The notes: generated by a model from the letters alone, not told the origin. DNA of 64,000 bases from Propionivibrio soli (GCF_025770765.1 NZ_JANZKY010000009.1:62001-126000), one strand, 5' to 3'. Shown: positions 16,352 through 26,478, numbered from the stretch's first letter. Translations and numbers: made by a program.

Positions 16352-17629
16352 CTAACGGAATAGCGCTGGAACGTAAGTCGTAAGCGCTGGAACGACGGAG
16401 GTCGCGACCAAGACCGCGAACAACGGCCAGAGGAATGGCAAAGTCGCCTTGCATACCTTATCGAAGGGCAAATCGGCCACCCGTGCCGTGATGAACAGGA
16501 CGATGCCAACGGGAGGCGTGATCGTACCGATCATCAGATTGAGGACAACGACGACACCGAACTGAGTCGGATCGATTCCTAGCGCCATTGCGGGCGGGAC
16601 CAGAATCGGAATCAGGATCAGCATTGCCGAGATCGCCTCCATGAAGCAGCCGACGATGAGCAACATGATGTTCACCATCAAGAGGTAGCCCATCTTGGAG
16701 GAGAGATTTCCCGTCAACCAGCCACCAAACTCCTGCGGTAGGCGGGACATCGACAAGGCATAGCCGAGCAGGGCCGCACTCATCACCAGGGCCATCAACA
16801 CCCCGGTGGTTTCCACCGTTTCCAGGACAACACGAGGAATGTCCCGCAAGCGGATATCGCGATACCAGATGCCGACGACGAGCGCGTAAAAGGCTGCCAC
16901 CGCCGCCGCTTCGGTGGGAGTGAAGAAGCCCGTCATCATGCCGCCGAAAAGCACCACCGGGCACATGAGCGCCGGGAACGCACCGGTAAAGGCTTCCCAG
17001 ATTTCCTGCATGCCGGGGACCGGGGCGCTGGGAAGGTTCTTGCGGATCGCGAGCGCGCGCACCATGACCATGAGCGCGAGAGCCATCAGCAGGCCCGGCA
17101 CGACACCGCCGAGGAACAAGTCCCCGATCGACGTCTCCGCCGATACGCCGTAGATGATCATCGGCAGTGACGGTGGAATGATCGGCCCGATGGTGGCCGA
17201 GGCGGCCGTGATCGCGGCGGCGGTTTCTCCGTCGTAGCCTGCGTCGCGCATGGCTTTGATTTCGATCACGCCAATCCCACCGGCATCGGCCACGGCCGAT
17301 CCGCTCATGCCAGCGAAGATGACGCTGCCGAGAATGTTGGCATGGCACAGGCCGCCTTTCCACCAACCGACGCACACCGTGGCGAACCTGAAAATCCGGA
17401 CCGTCACGCCCGATGAGTTCATCAGGCTACCCATCAGGATGTACATCGGGGCGGCGAGCAATGGGAAACTATCGGCTGCTTTGGTGAATTTCTGGGGAAC
17501 GACGATCAGATCGATTCCCGCGACGTAGGCGAAGGCGGCACCGGCGAGTGCCATCATCACGTAGATCGGCGCGCCGGAGAATAGCGCCACGAACCATACC
17601 GCGAGGATGATCAGCATGACAGAGGTCAT
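16352..17629 (-). CDS. dctM: TRAP transporter large membrane subunit DctM
   Basis: This 425-residue protein is the main channel subunit of a tripartite ATP-independent periplasmic transporter for organic acids. It is hydrophobic throughout, with about twelve membrane segments, and shows DctM family motifs such as FAGMSGSAVADAGGIG, GPIIPPSLPMIIYGV and TPTEAAAVAAFYAL. The start MTSVMLII overlaps the dctQ stop by four bases (ATGA). A terminator follows immediately. The substrate is unknown. Confidence 0.93.
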   Translation of the reverse strand: MTSVMLIILAVWFVALFSGAPIYVMMALAGAAFAYVAGIDLIVVPQKFTKAADSFPLLAAPMYILMGSLMNSSGVTVRIFRFATVCVGWWKGGLCHANILGSVIFAGMSGSAVADAGGIGVIEIKAMRDAGYDGETAAAITAASATIGPIIPPSLPMIIYGVSAETSIGDLFLGGVVPGLLMALALMVMVRALAIRKNLPSAPVPGMQEIWEAFTGAFPALMCPVVLFGGMMTGFFTPTEAAAVAAFYALVVGIWYRDIRLRDIPRVVLETVETTGVLMALVMSAALLGYALSMSRLPQEFGGWLTGNLSSKMGYLLMVNIMLLIVGCFMEAISAMLILIPILVPPAMALGIDPTQFGVVVVLNLMIGTITPPVGIVLFITARVADLPFDKVCKATLPFLWPLFAVLVATSVVPALTTYVPALFR

Positions 17630-18117
17630 AGCACGACCTCCTTGTTGCGCGCCGTGCCAGCCAGATTGGCCAGCAAGCCGCACGTCGCAATCACGATCGT
17701 GGCGATCGCCGAAATGGGAACGATCAGGTAGACGACCCAGAACCCGAAGAACAACGTTACCGTCTCGATATCCAGATTGTTGTTCACCAGACGCCAGCCG
17801 TTGAGGGCGAAGATCAGCGCAAAGACAATGACCGCCACGTCCCCGAATACGCCGAGCGCGGTCTTCAAGCGAGGGCCCGCCCGATCCGTAACGAGCGAAA
17901 TCCGGATATGCGATTTGCGTTCGGTACTGATCACCCAGCCGATGAAGCACACCCAGATGAAGGTATAGCGGGCAAGTTCTTCGCTCCACACGAGCGGCTC
18001 GAAGAATTTTCTCGCCACTACCTGGGCGAGGACCAGGAGGCACATGCCAATGAACAACACCACCCCTGTCCCGTGCAGCACGCGTACGGCCGCACGGGAT
18101 GTACGAGTCGTTCCCAT
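17626..18117 (-). CDS. dctQ: TRAP transporter small membrane subunit DctQ
   Basis: This 163-residue protein has four membrane segments (about residues 14-32, 47-65, 88-108 and 125-150) and the DctQ pattern WSEELARYTFIW. It joins DctM and receives substrate from DctP. The start at MGTTRTS is 11 bases after the dctP stop; an upstream in-frame start would overlap dctP and add non-membrane residues. Confidence 0.9.
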   Translation of the reverse strand: MGTTRTSRAAVRVLHGTGVVLFIGMCLLVLAQVVARKFFEPLVWSEELARYTFIWVCFIGWVISTERKSHIRISLVTDRAGPRLKTALGVFGDVAVIVFALIFALNGWRLVNNNLDIETVTLFFGFWVVYLIVPISAIATIVIATCGLLANLAGTARNKEVVL

Positions 18118-18128
18118 GAACCCCCCGC

Positions 18129-19109
18129 TTACTTCATGTTGGCGATCGAATCGAACGTGCCTTTGCCCCACTTGGCTTCGAACTTCGCCGGAACGACGGC
18201 GAGCGTCGCCTTGCGGAACGACTCGACGTCCGGTTGCACGATCGTTACGCCCGCGGCCTTGAACTCATCGAGCAGCGCCACTTCCTGCTTCTGGATTTCC
18301 GCGTCGGCCCACGCCATATGCGTCTTCAGCGCGTCTTCGACGATCTTGCGGTCGGCGGCGGGCACCTTTTGCCAGAACGCGTCGTTGACCACCACCAGAC
18401 GCGGGGTCATCACGTGCCCGGTGAGAATAATGAACTTCTGTACCTCATGGAACTTGCCCGACTTGATTGTCGGCAAGGGGTTTTCCTGCCCGTCGACGGT
18501 GCCCGTCTTCAGCGCCAGGTAAAGCTCGTTGAAGTTCATCGGCGTCGGCTTGGCTCCCCAGCTTTCGGCCATCGCCTTGAAGACGTCATTCTCGGGGACC
18601 CGAACCTTCAAGCCCTTCGCTTCGTCGACGGTCTTGATCGGCCGGTTGGAGGTTGTCAGATGACGCGTGCCGTAATAGACGGCACCGAGAATCCGCATGC
18701 CGCGCGCCTTGATCAACTGCTCGTTGTATTTTTCCAGCAGCGGGCCGTTCAGCGCGTTGATGAGATGTGCCGGGCTCTTCCAAATGAAAGGCGCTTCGGT
18801 GACCGAAATCGACGGAATCCACGCGCCGAAATTGGCCGCGCCTTCGGTGACCAACTGTTGCGTGCCGTTGGAGACCGCTTCGATCATATCGCGCGAGCTG
18901 CCGATCTGGCCGTTGGGGAACGGCTGGATGTCGATACGTCCGTTCGTCTTGGCTTTTACGTCGGCAGCGACCCGATCCATCATCACGACTTGCGGATGGC
19001 CGCCGGCGACAACGTCACCCCAACGCATCACAATCGGCTGCTGCGCAAACGCGCCGGCCGTCAGACCCATTCCAACAACGAGAGCTAGACAACGTGTTCT
19101 GGCAAACAT
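18129..19109 (-). CDS. dctP: TRAP transporter substrate-binding protein DctP
   Basis: This 326-residue periplasmic protein has a signal peptide (residues 1-22, probable cleavage AFA/QQ). Family features include the substrate carboxylate-binding arginine in GLKVRVPEN and the segment MNFNELYLALKTGTVDGQENPL. It captures an organic acid for DctQM. AAGGAGG lies before the ATG. It is the first gene of the dctPQM operon; its promoter must lie in the 329-base gap shared with divergent ubiB. The ligand cannot be read from the sequence. Confidence 0.93.
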   Translation of the reverse strand: MFARTRCLALVVGMGLTAGAFAQQPIVMRWGDVVAGGHPQVVMMDRVAADVKAKTNGRIDIQPFPNGQIGSSRDMIEAVSNGTQQLVTEGAANFGAWIPSISVTEAPFIWKSPAHLINALNGPLLEKYNEQLIKARGMRILGAVYYGTRHLTTSNRPIKTVDEAKGLKVRVPENDVFKAMAESWGAKPTPMNFNELYLALKTGTVDGQENPLPTIKSGKFHEVQKFIILTGHVMTPRLVVVNDAFWQKVPAADRKIVEDALKTHMAWADAEIQKQEVALLDEFKAAGVTIVQPDVESFRKATLAVVPAKFEAKWGKGTFDSIANMK

Positions 19110-19438
19110 GGACCCCTCCTTGGTTTTGTCGACACACCACGAATGGAGCGCCGCCCCCCGCTAAGGTAGGTTTCGCCCTTCTCATCGGGAAGATCCCAAC
19201 GGAAGATCTTGTTTCTTCTCTACGCGTCGCGGAAAGTGCTGCGCCTCTCAACTAACACGATTTAGCAAATTTCGGCAAATCCTAGCGAACCGCACGCGCA
19301 ATTGCAAGTGGCATTCGTGGCAATCGCCAAAATTGTTAGGTAAATTCAGTCCGGCTAACCTTCGAACCGAGCCTGGTGTTCTGCGTGGATTCCGATTCGG
19401 GATAGACTCACGTTTTTGTTCCCTTGCCTGCATCGCGC
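19110..19438. promoter_or_regulatory. Divergent promoter region between dctP and ubiB
   Basis: No gene seen. On the plus strand TTGTTA (19333-19338), 17 bases and TAACCT (19356-19361) form a weak candidate promoter for ubiB. The stretch 19260-19320 holds repeated GCAAAT elements and an ATTGC...GCAAT dyad near 19301-19323 that could serve a regulator of the TRAP operon. None of these is strong evidence. Confidence 0.4.
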
Positions 19439-20971
19439 ATGCGCCTTTTCCGCCTCGCCAAAATTCTCAGTATCGCGAGCCGCTTCGGTATCGACGAAAT
19501 GATTCTCGAGCACGAGCCGACGGGGCGCCTCGCGGCTCTATGGCGTTCGGTCCATTTCTGGCGTAGGTTCGACTCGCCACGCGCGGTTCGCCTGCGCCTG
19601 GCGTTGGAGGCCCTGGGGCCGATCTTCGTCAAATTCGGCCAAGTGCTGTCGACCCGGCGTGACCTCCTGCCGCTCGACATCGCGGACGAGCTCGCCAAGC
19701 TGCAGGACCGTGTGCCGCCATTCTCGGCCGAGGTGGCCCTTGCCGAAATCGAAGCGGCTTATGGACGACCGGCGAGCGAAGTTTTCGCGGAGTTTGATGC
19801 GACGCCGGTGGCGAGCGCATCGGTGGCGCAAGTACACCTCGCGCGACTGCGTCCGGAGGACGGTGGCCACGAGGTGGCGGTGAAGATCCTGCGGCCGAAC
19901 ATGCTTAGCGTTATTGAGCACGACCTCGCTTTGCTCGAAACGCTTGCGGGCCTGCTGGAAAAATTGTGGGCGGACGGCAAGCGCCTAAAACCGCGCGAAG
20001 TCGTGGCCGAGTTCGCCAAGTACCTGCATGACGAGCTGGATCTCATGCGCGAGGCCGCGAATTGCTCGCAGTTGCGGCGCAACTTCACCGGCTCGACGCT
20101 GTTGCTGGTCCCCGAGGTTTACTGGGATCACTGCACGACGACGGTGATGGTCATGGAGCGCATGCGCGGCATCCCGATCAGCCAGATCGACGCGCTTGTG
20201 GCGACGGGAATCGATCTTAAATCGCTGTCGCGTGCCGGTGTCGAAATTTTCTTCACCCAGGTTTTCCGGGACGGCTTTTTCCACGCCGATATGCACCCCG
20301 GCAACATCTTCGTGGCCACCGAAGGCGAAAACAGGGGCAAATACATCGCCCTGGACTTCGGTATCGTGGGCACGTTGAACGATGACGACAAGGATTACTT
20401 GGCGCAAAACTTCCTGGCGTTTTTCCGCCGCGACTACAAGCGCGTTGCGATGGCGCACGTCGAGGCCGGGTGGGCGCCCGCCGATACGCGGATCGACGAG
20501 TTCGAAGCGGCGATCCGCGCCGTCTGCGAGCCGATTTTCGACCGGCCGCTACGCGAAATCTCGTTCGGCCGGGTGTTGCTGCGCCTGTTCCAGACGTCCC
20601 GCCGTTTCAATGTCGAAATCCAGCCGCAACTGGTCATGCTGCAGAAAACCCTGCTCAACGTCGAAGGCCTCGGACGTCAGCTCGATCCCGACCTCGACCT
20701 TTGGACCACAGCCAAGCCCTTCCTTGAGCGCTGGATGAAGAATCAAGTGGGCTGGCGCGCCTTTGTCCGTGCCGCGCAGCAAGAGGCGCCGGGTTGGGCG
20801 CGAACCCTGCCGCAACTGCCCCGCCTCGTCCATCGCGCTCTTGTTCGCGAGCCGGGTGCGGACATCGCGCTGGTTCTCGCCGATCTGGCCGTCACCCAAC
20901 GCCGGCAGAACCGGCTGCTCTTCGTCGTCGCCGCGCTGTTGCTCGCCCTGCTCGCCTTCCAGTATTTTTGA
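19439..20971 (+). CDS. ubiB: UbiB, ABC1/ADCK-family protein of ubiquinone biosynthesis
   Basis: This 510-residue atypical kinase-like protein is needed for ubiquinone synthesis. It has the KxGQ motif ([16 protein letters not shown]), the Ala-rich nucleotide loop ASASVAQVH, the catalytic segment HADMHPGN and the metal-binding LDFG. One or two hydrophobic helices end the protein ([18 protein letters not shown]), as in other UbiB proteins. The start is chosen at [10 protein letters not shown] by homology. It stands apart from ubiE and ubiJ, which lie near 54-56 kb, and is divergent from dctP. Confidence 0.95.
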   Translation: MRLFRLAKILSIASRFGIDEMILEHEPTGRLAALWRSVHFWRRFDSPRAVRLRLALEALGPIFVKFGQVLSTRRDLLPLDIADELAKLQDRVPPFSAEVALAEIEAAYGRPASEVFAEFDATPVASASVAQVHLARLRPEDGGHEVAVKILRPNMLSVIEHDLALLETLAGLLEKLWADGKRLKPREVVAEFAKYLHDELDLMREAANCSQLRRNFTGSTLLLVPEVYWDHCTTTVMVMERMRGIPISQIDALVATGIDLKSLSRAGVEIFFTQVFRDGFFHADMHPGNIFVATEGENRGKYIALDFGIVGTLNDDDKDYLAQNFLAFFRRDYKRVAMAHVEAGWAPADTRIDEFEAAIRAVCEPIFDRPLREISFGRVLLRLFQTSRRFNVEIQPQLVMLQKTLLNVEGLGRQLDPDLDLWTTAKPFLERWMKNQVGWRAFVRAAQQEAPGWARTLPQLPRLVHRALVREPGADIALVLADLAVTQRRQNRLLFVVAALLLALLAFQYF

Positions 20972-20980
20972 CCCGTTCTT

Positions 20981-20998
20981 GACCGTTGCGCGACGGTC
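20981..20998 (+). other. Short hairpin between ubiB and rep
   Basis: GACCGT and ACGGTC pair around a six-base loop, ten bases after the ubiB stop, with only a weak T-tract. It could reduce read-through into rep or protect the ubiB transcript. Confidence 0.4.
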
Positions 20999-21058
20999 TT
21001 GCCGCGACGGAACTCCGCCGCACTTGCCGTTGTGAAACATTTTCCCCGTTTCCTATCG

Positions 21059-23056
21059 ATGTCCGCTTTACTTAATGCTCCCCAACGCGAAGCCATCTGC
21101 TATCTCGATGGCCCTTTGCTCGTTCTCGCCGGTGCCGGTTCCGGCAAGACGCGGGTCATCACGCAGAAGATCGCCTATTTGATCGAAGACTGCGGCTTCG
21201 CGCCGTCGGCCATCGCCGCGATTACGTTCACCAACAAGGCCGCGCGCGAAATGCAGGAGCGCGTCGGCAAGCTGCTTAAGACTCAGCCCACCGGGCTCAC
21301 GATTTCCACCTTCCATTCGCTTGGCGTACGCATTCTGCGCGAAGAGGCCAAGGCGCTTGGTTATAAGCCGCGCTTTTCGATTTTCGATGCAACCGATTGC
21401 TACGGCATCATCTCCGACCTCTCTGGAAGCGTGGACAAAGCGACGATCCGTCGGCTGCAAACACTGATCTCGAACTGGAAGAACGCCCTCGTGTCGCCCG
21501 AACAGGCATTGAAGGACGCTCAGAATGACACCGAAAAGCTCGCCGCCCAGGCTTTCGCGAGCTATGCGGCAACGCTGAAGGCTTATCAGGCGGTCGACTT
21601 CGACGACCTGATCGCGCTTCCTGTGCGGCTGTTCGAGGAACACCCGACGGTTCTCGAAAAATGGCAGAACCGATTGCGCTACCTGCTCGTCGACGAGTAC
21701 CAGGACACCAACGCCTGCCAGTATCGCATGCTCAAGCAACTGGCCGGCGTACGTGCCGCTTTCACGGCGGTTGGCGACGACGACCAGGCGATCTACGGAT
21801 GGCGCGGTGCCGATATCGCGAACCTCCGCAACCTTCCTCAGGACTATCCTCGGCTGAAAGTGATCAAGCTCGAACAGAATTACCGTTCGACGGTACGTAT
21901 CCTCAAAGCGGCGAACACCTTGATCGCGCACAACGAGAAGCTGTTCGACAAACGGCTGTGGTCCGATCTCGGGCAGGGCGACCCGATCACCGTAACCGTA
22001 TGCAAGGACAACGAAAAGGAAGCCGAAAGCGTCGTCATGAAGCTACAGGCGCACAAGTTCGAGCACCGCGCCGAATACCGCGACTACGCGATCCTGTACC
22101 GCGGCAACTTCCAGGCGCGCGCGCTCGAGCAGCATCTGCGCGATCAACGTGTTCCGTATCTCCTGTCCGGCGGCCAGTCGTTCTTCGACAAAGCGGAGAT
22201 CAAGGACATCACGTCCTACCTCAGGCTCCTGGCCAATAACGACGACGATCCCGCGTTCATTCGCGCCGTCACCACGCCGAAGCGCGGAGTCGGCGGCACG
22301 ACGCTGGAAGCGCTGGGTACTTACGCAGGCGAGCGGCACCTTTCGCTCTTTGCCGCCGCCTTCGAGGAAGGCTTCGCGCACCGCGTGCAAGCGAGGCAAC
22401 TCGCGCCATTGCTCGAATTCTGCGAGTTTATCAACCGTTTCGAGCACCGCGCGGCGCGCGAGCCGGCGGGGCAGGTGATCGAGGATTTGCTGGCGGCCAT
22501 CGGCTACGAACTCTGGCTTCACGATGAGGACGACAAGCGCGTCGCCGCGGCGCGCTGGGAGAACGTGCAAGAACTCGTCAAGTGGCTGGCGACGAAGGGC
22601 GAGGAGGAAGGCAAGTCCCTGATCGAGCTGACGCAGACGATCGCGTTGATCAACCTCCTGGACAAACAGGAGGACGGCAACCGCCCTGACGCCGTTCAAT
22701 TGTCGACGCTGCATGCGGCGAAAGGGCTTGAGTTCAAACATGTCTTCCTCATCGGCGTCGAAGAAGGCGTGCTGCCGCACCGCGAATCGCTCGAACCGGC
22801 CAAAATCGAGGAAGAACGGCGCCTCATGTACGTCGGTGTGACGCGGGCGCAACGCTCGCTCCATTTGAGTTACAGCGAAAAACGCAAGCAGGGGCGGGAA
22901 CTCATTCCGTGCGAGCCGTCACGATTCATCGCTGAAATGGGCAAGGACGACCTGCGTTTTTCTGGCGGCAAGGCAGACAGCACGCCGGACAAAGCCAGCG
23001 GTGCCGCGCGACTTGCCGCGATGCGAGCTATGCTGTCGGCAAAAGGAGGCGGTTAA
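21059..23056 (+). CDS. rep: ATP-dependent DNA helicase Rep
   Basis: This 665-residue superfamily 1A helicase unwinds DNA 3' to 5' and helps replication forks past obstacles. Walker A is AGAGSGKT in LVLAGAGSGKTR, motif II is VDEYQDTN, motif III GDDDQAIYGWRGAD, and motif VI is VGVTRAQRSLHLSY. The length and the lack of the longer C-terminus of UvrD favour Rep. The start MSALLNAPQ is chosen because helicase homology starts there; further upstream residues are unlikely. Confidence 0.94.
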   Translation: MSALLNAPQREAICYLDGPLLVLAGAGSGKTRVITQKIAYLIEDCGFAPSAIAAITFTNKAAREMQERVGKLLKTQPTGLTISTFHSLGVRILREEAKALGYKPRFSIFDATDCYGIISDLSGSVDKATIRRLQTLISNWKNALVSPEQALKDAQNDTEKLAAQAFASYAATLKAYQAVDFDDLIALPVRLFEEHPTVLEKWQNRLRYLLVDEYQDTNACQYRMLKQLAGVRAAFTAVGDDDQAIYGWRGADIANLRNLPQDYPRLKVIKLEQNYRSTVRILKAANTLIAHNEKLFDKRLWSDLGQGDPITVTVCKDNEKEAESVVMKLQAHKFEHRAEYRDYAILYRGNFQARALEQHLRDQRVPYLLSGGQSFFDKAEIKDITSYLRLLANNDDDPAFIRAVTTPKRGVGGTTLEALGTYAGERHLSLFAAAFEEGFAHRVQARQLAPLLEFCEFINRFEHRAAREPAGQVIEDLLAAIGYELWLHDEDDKRVAAARWENVQELVKWLATKGEEEGKSLIELTQTIALINLLDKQEDGNRPDAVQLSTLHAAKGLEFKHVFLIGVEEGVLPHRESLEPAKIEEERRLMYVGVTRAQRSLHLSYSEKRKQGRELIPCEPSRFIAEMGKDDLRFSGGKADSTPDKASGAARLAAMRAMLSAKGGG

Positions 23057-23221
23057 ACACCGAAGCAGATACCAGAATCGCGGCGTCTGCTCTTCTGGAT
23101 GGTAAAGTGGGCGCGCGGCGGACCGGGAACTCGAACATTAACCGGTACGTCCCCATGCCCCAAGCGGGATTCAGCCAAGCTACCGGTTTGCGGCACGGTC
23201 CAATTTCGATGGCCTAACGCA

Positions 23222-25255
23222 ATGGATTTTTCGTTGATACGCTGGCGCTCGTTGAAGACCCGAGTGACGCTATTTACACTCGCTATTTTCCTGGCCGGGA
23301 CGTGGGCGCTTGTGATCTATGTCAGCGGGGCCTTACGGAACGATATGGAAAGGCTGCTGGCTCGGCAGCAGTTTTCCTTCGCGTCGTTCATGGCGGCCGA
23401 CGCGGACAGAGAGTTGAACGAGCGACTTCTGTCGTTGGGCAGGACAGCGGGGCTGCTGTCCCCAAAGGAAATACACGATCCCGCCGCTCTGGCCTCGTTT
23501 CTTGAAGAGCGCCCGGTTCTCGTTGTTCAGTTCAACGCCGGCGTGAGTGTCGTTGGCACGGATGGCAAAATCATCGCCGGAACACCGGGATCGGGAAGGT
23601 TGGGGCTCAGTTACGCTGGTCTCGATACGGTGGATGCCGCGCTCAAGGGAGGGCGGTCGACCATCGGGCAGCCCGTCCGCGATCAGACGCTTGATACGCC
23701 AATGTTCAGCATGGCCGTTCCAATCCGCGGCGAGACGAGCGAAGTGATCGGCGCGCTGGTGGGGTTCACTGACCTCAGCCGGGAGAGCTTTCTTGACCAG
23801 ATTACCGGCCGCTACTATGGCCGTACCGGATATTTCTTGCTGGTTTCCGAAGCCAGCCGGATGGTCGTTTCGACGACCGGCCGGGAACGCGTCCTAACGC
23901 CTTTGTCGCCACCCGGGAGCAACGCGCTCTTCGATCGGTTTGCCGAGGGGTTTGACGAAACCGGCATTGCCATTGACGTAACAGGGGCCGAGATCATGGC
24001 GTCGGCGCGTCGCGTGCCTTCCGCTCGCTGGTTCATCGTTGCCGCGTTGCCTGCCGACGAAGCATTTGAAGCCATTCGCGACATGCGCCACCTGATGTTC
24101 GGCTCGGCGCTCGTGCTGACGATCCTCGCGGCGGCGCTGACCTCATGGATGCTGCGCCGCGAACTGGAACCGATGCTGACGGCGATCCGTACGCTGACCA
24201 CGCTTTCCACTCGCGACGAGCCGCCGTTGCCGCTGCCCGTCCCGCGTAGCTACGAAATTGGCCGCCTGATTGAGGGATTCAACCGCTTACTGGAAACGCT
24301 GGCCCAGCGTGAGCGCGCGCTGCGCGAAAGCGAGGCGCGGTTCCGCGCGCTGGATGACGCCTCGTTTGGCGGCATCGCCATCCATGACCGCGGTCGGATC
24401 GTCGACTGCAACCGCGGCCTATCGACATTGACCGGCTATCCGATCGAGGAACTGATCGGCATGGACGTCTTCGACCTGCTTACGCCCGAATCGCGCGAGA
24501 GCTTTGCAGACTACGTCGAGTCGAGAATCGACCATCGGCGTCATGACGCGCTGGGCGTGCGCAAGGACGGGACTCGTTTCCACCTCAGCTTGAGTTCGAA
24601 GGACATCCCCTACCGTGGGCAAGTCCTGCGCGTGTTCGAGTTCCGTGACATCACCGAACGCAAGCAGATGGAAGAACTCGTTCGTCAGCAGGCCCTGCAT
24701 GACAGCCTTACGCAGTTGCCGAACCGCCGCCTGCTGGCTGACCGGCTTGGCCAGGCGATGGCGGCGAGTAAACGCAGTGGCACGTACGGTGCGCTGTTGT
24801 TTCTGGACCTCGACAATTTCAAGCCGCTGAACGACATGCACGGCCACGAAGTCGGCGATTTGCTACTCGTTGAAGCGGCCTCGCGCCTGCGTAGCTGCGT
24901 ACGGGAAAGCGACACCGTGGCTCGCTTCGGCGGCGACGAATTCGTCGTTGTCCTTACTTCGTTGGCCGCGAACGAAGCGGCATCTGTCTTGCAGGCCGAG
25001 GCTGTTGCGGAAAAGATCCGTGCCGTTCTCGGCGAACCGTATCGATTGAAGGTCGGCCGCAACGGCAAGGTTGACGTCATCGTCAAGCACCGCTGCACCG
25101 CGAGTATCGGCATCGCCCTGTTCCATGATCTTGACGTCACTCAGGACGAGGTGCTGAAGCGCGCGGATACCGCAATGTACGAGGCGAAGGATGCGGGAGC
25201 GAACGAAATCCGTTTTCACCGACCGCCGGATGGCGGCGCGCAAGTCCAGGCGTAG
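23222..25255 (+). CDS. Membrane diguanylate cyclase with periplasmic sensor, HAMP-like linker and PAS domain
   Basis: This 677-residue protein has an N-terminal transmembrane helix (about residues 12-35), a periplasmic sensor of dCache type (about 36-290), a second helix (about 293-312), a linker helix, a PAS domain (about 375-490) and a GGDEF domain. The GGDEF signature is intact and preceded by RESD, the product-inhibition site, so it is probably an active, feedback-controlled diguanylate cyclase. The sensed ligand is unknown. It stands alone between rep and an Ldh2-type dehydrogenase. The start at MDFSLIRW is inferred from the membrane-protein-like N-terminus. Confidence 0.9.
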   Translation: MDFSLIRWRSLKTRVTLFTLAIFLAGTWALVIYVSGALRNDMERLLARQQFSFASFMAADADRELNERLLSLGRTAGLLSPKEIHDPAALASFLEERPVLVVQFNAGVSVVGTDGKIIAGTPGSGRLGLSYAGLDTVDAALKGGRSTIGQPVRDQTLDTPMFSMAVPIRGETSEVIGALVGFTDLSRESFLDQITGRYYGRTGYFLLVSEASRMVVSTTGRERVLTPLSPPGSNALFDRFAEGFDETGIAIDVTGAEIMASARRVPSARWFIVAALPADEAFEAIRDMRHLMFGSALVLTILAAALTSWMLRRELEPMLTAIRTLTTLSTRDEPPLPLPVPRSYEIGRLIEGFNRLLETLAQRERALRESEARFRALDDASFGGIAIHDRGRIVDCNRGLSTLTGYPIEELIGMDVFDLLTPESRESFADYVESRIDHRRHDALGVRKDGTRFHLSLSSKDIPYRGQVLRVFEFRDITERKQMEELVRQQALHDSLTQLPNRRLLADRLGQAMAASKRSGTYGALLFLDLDNFKPLNDMHGHEVGDLLLVEAASRLRSCVRESDTVARFGGDEFVVVLTSLAANEAASVLQAEAVAEKIRAVLGEPYRLKVGRNGKVDVIVKHRCTASIGIALFHDLDVTQDEVLKRADTAMYEAKDAGANEIRFHRPPDGGAQVQA

Positions 25256-25274
25256 GCCGCGTACGCACCTCGAA

Positions 25275-25302
25275 TTCCCAGTTTCCAGTTCCCAATTCCC
25301 AC
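25275..25302 (+). repeat. Four tandem heptamers upstream of the Ldh2-type gene
   Basis: TTCCCAG, TTTCCAG, TTCCCAA and TTCCCAC follow one another without a gap, 32 bases before the next start codon. Function unknown. Confidence 0.7.
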
Positions 25303-25333
25303 TCGCAAGTTGAAACAGAACATGGAGAAACAA

Positions 25334-26386
25334 ATGACTATGCCGCGTTATCGCCCCGAATTCCTCGAGATGCTCGCTCGTGAGTTGTTTTCGGCCGCCG
25401 GCATGGACGAAGAAAAGGCGGTATGCGTCGCGAATGTGCTGGTAACCGCCGACAAAATGGGGGCTCGCACGCACGGTATCGCGCTCTGTCCGAAATACAT
25501 CGACGAAATCGAGAAAGGGCTGATGGCCACGCGCGGCCTGCCCGAGGTCACCCGCGATCATGGCGCGACGCTGGTATGGGACGGCAACTATCTCCCGGGC
25601 CCGTGGCTCGTCGACCGGGCGATCGCGAGCGGCAGCGAGCGCGTGGCTGAGTTCGGCGTGGTCACGACCGTCATTCGCCGCAGCCACCATATTGCGTGTC
25701 TGTCGGCGCTGATCAAACGCGCGACCGAGAGAGGCCTGGTTGCGATTCTTGCCTCTTCCGATCCCGCGTTCGGATTCATCGCCCCGTTTGGCGGTAAGGA
25801 AGGATTGCTCACACCCAATCCCATCGCTGTGGGATATCCCGGCGAGGTACCCGTGTGGATTGACGTCAGCACGTCGATTACCACTGTCGGCATGGCGCGC
25901 CAGAAAGCGGCGGCGGATACGCTGTTCGAACATCCGTGGATGATGGACGGCTATGGTTCGCCGACGAACGATCCCCGCGTTCTCGACGCCACTCCCGCTG
26001 GCACATTGCTCCCTCTCGGCGGTCGCGAATATGGCCACAAGGGATTTGGTCTCGCGCTGATGATTGAAATGCTCACCCAAGGCCTGGCAGGTTTCGGGCG
26101 CCAGGATGTGGAGAAACGCTGGGGCGCTAACGTATTCCTGCAGTTGCTCGATCCGGATGCGTTCGCTGGCCGGGAGGCGTTCGCGCGGCAAATGGGGTTT
26201 CTCACGGCGAGTTGTCACGCCAATGCGCCTATCGATCCCCTGCAGCCTGTCCGCATGCCCGGGGAGGGTGCGCAAGCGCGCATGAAGTCCGCCGAGGAAA
26301 CCGGCCTGGAGCTTTCTCCCGCGATGGTGGAAGCCTTGCGCGCAAAAGCGCTGCGCGCCGGAGTCCGGCTACCCGATCCGATCTGA
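25334..26386 (+). CDS. Ldh2/malate dehydrogenase-family NAD(P)-dependent oxidoreductase
   Basis: This 350-residue protein belongs to the Ldh2 family, which reduces 2-oxo acids or oxidises 2-hydroxy acids (malate, sulfolactate, ureidoglycolate and others). Family signatures are RTHGIALCP near the N-terminus, the SHHIACL segment containing the likely catalytic histidine, and the C-terminal GGREYGHKGFGLALMIEML. The usual HFGAAG sequence is replaced, so the substrate may differ from malate. The ATG at 25334 has GGAG six bases upstream; two flanking ATGs are possible. The gene is not close to other pathway genes. Confidence 0.82.
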   Translation: MTMPRYRPEFLEMLARELFSAAGMDEEKAVCVANVLVTADKMGARTHGIALCPKYIDEIEKGLMATRGLPEVTRDHGATLVWDGNYLPGPWLVDRAIASGSERVAEFGVVTTVIRRSHHIACLSALIKRATERGLVAILASSDPAFGFIAPFGGKEGLLTPNPIAVGYPGEVPVWIDVSTSITTVGMARQKAAADTLFEHPWMMDGYGSPTNDPRVLDATPAGTLLPLGGREYGHKGFGLALMIEMLTQGLAGFGRQDVEKRWGANVFLQLLDPDAFAGREAFARQMGFLTASCHANAPIDPLQPVRMPGEGAQARMKSAEETGLELSPAMVEALRAKALRAGVRLPDPI

Positions 26387-26424
26387 TGTTCTCCTCCTCT
26401 GGCTTACGGCAATTCGGCCTTTAC

Positions 26425-26478
26425 AACGCGTTACAACTGTTACCGAGTTGCTGACATCAGCCGGTGTAACGGCGCGTT
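26425..26478. promoter_or_regulatory. Interrupted inverted repeat upstream of the Ala/Pro/Lys-rich protein gene
   Basis: AACGCGTTACA (26425-26435) pairs with TGTAA plus CGCGTT (26465-26478) with a three-base bulge, and the inner sequence has GTTAC twice (nine bases apart). It could be an operator or an RNA hairpin. It lies 76 bases before the next start codon. Confidence 0.4.

Noticed and set aside
17629-18043. N-terminal extension of DctM reaching back through dctQ
   Set aside because: The extension is the out-of-frame reading of dctQ; the ATGA overlap and membrane-like start at 17629 define DctM.
23057-23221. tRNA-like or small-gene signal between rep and the cyclase gene
   Set aside because: No acceptor stem or T-loop sequence could be folded, and the open frame there has no family features; only a CCAGAA/TTCTGG dyad is present.
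24863-26275. Minus-strand open frame of 470 codons opposite the cyclase and Ldh2-type genes
   Set aside because: It spans the end of one real gene, the heptamer repeats and most of another; no motif supports it.
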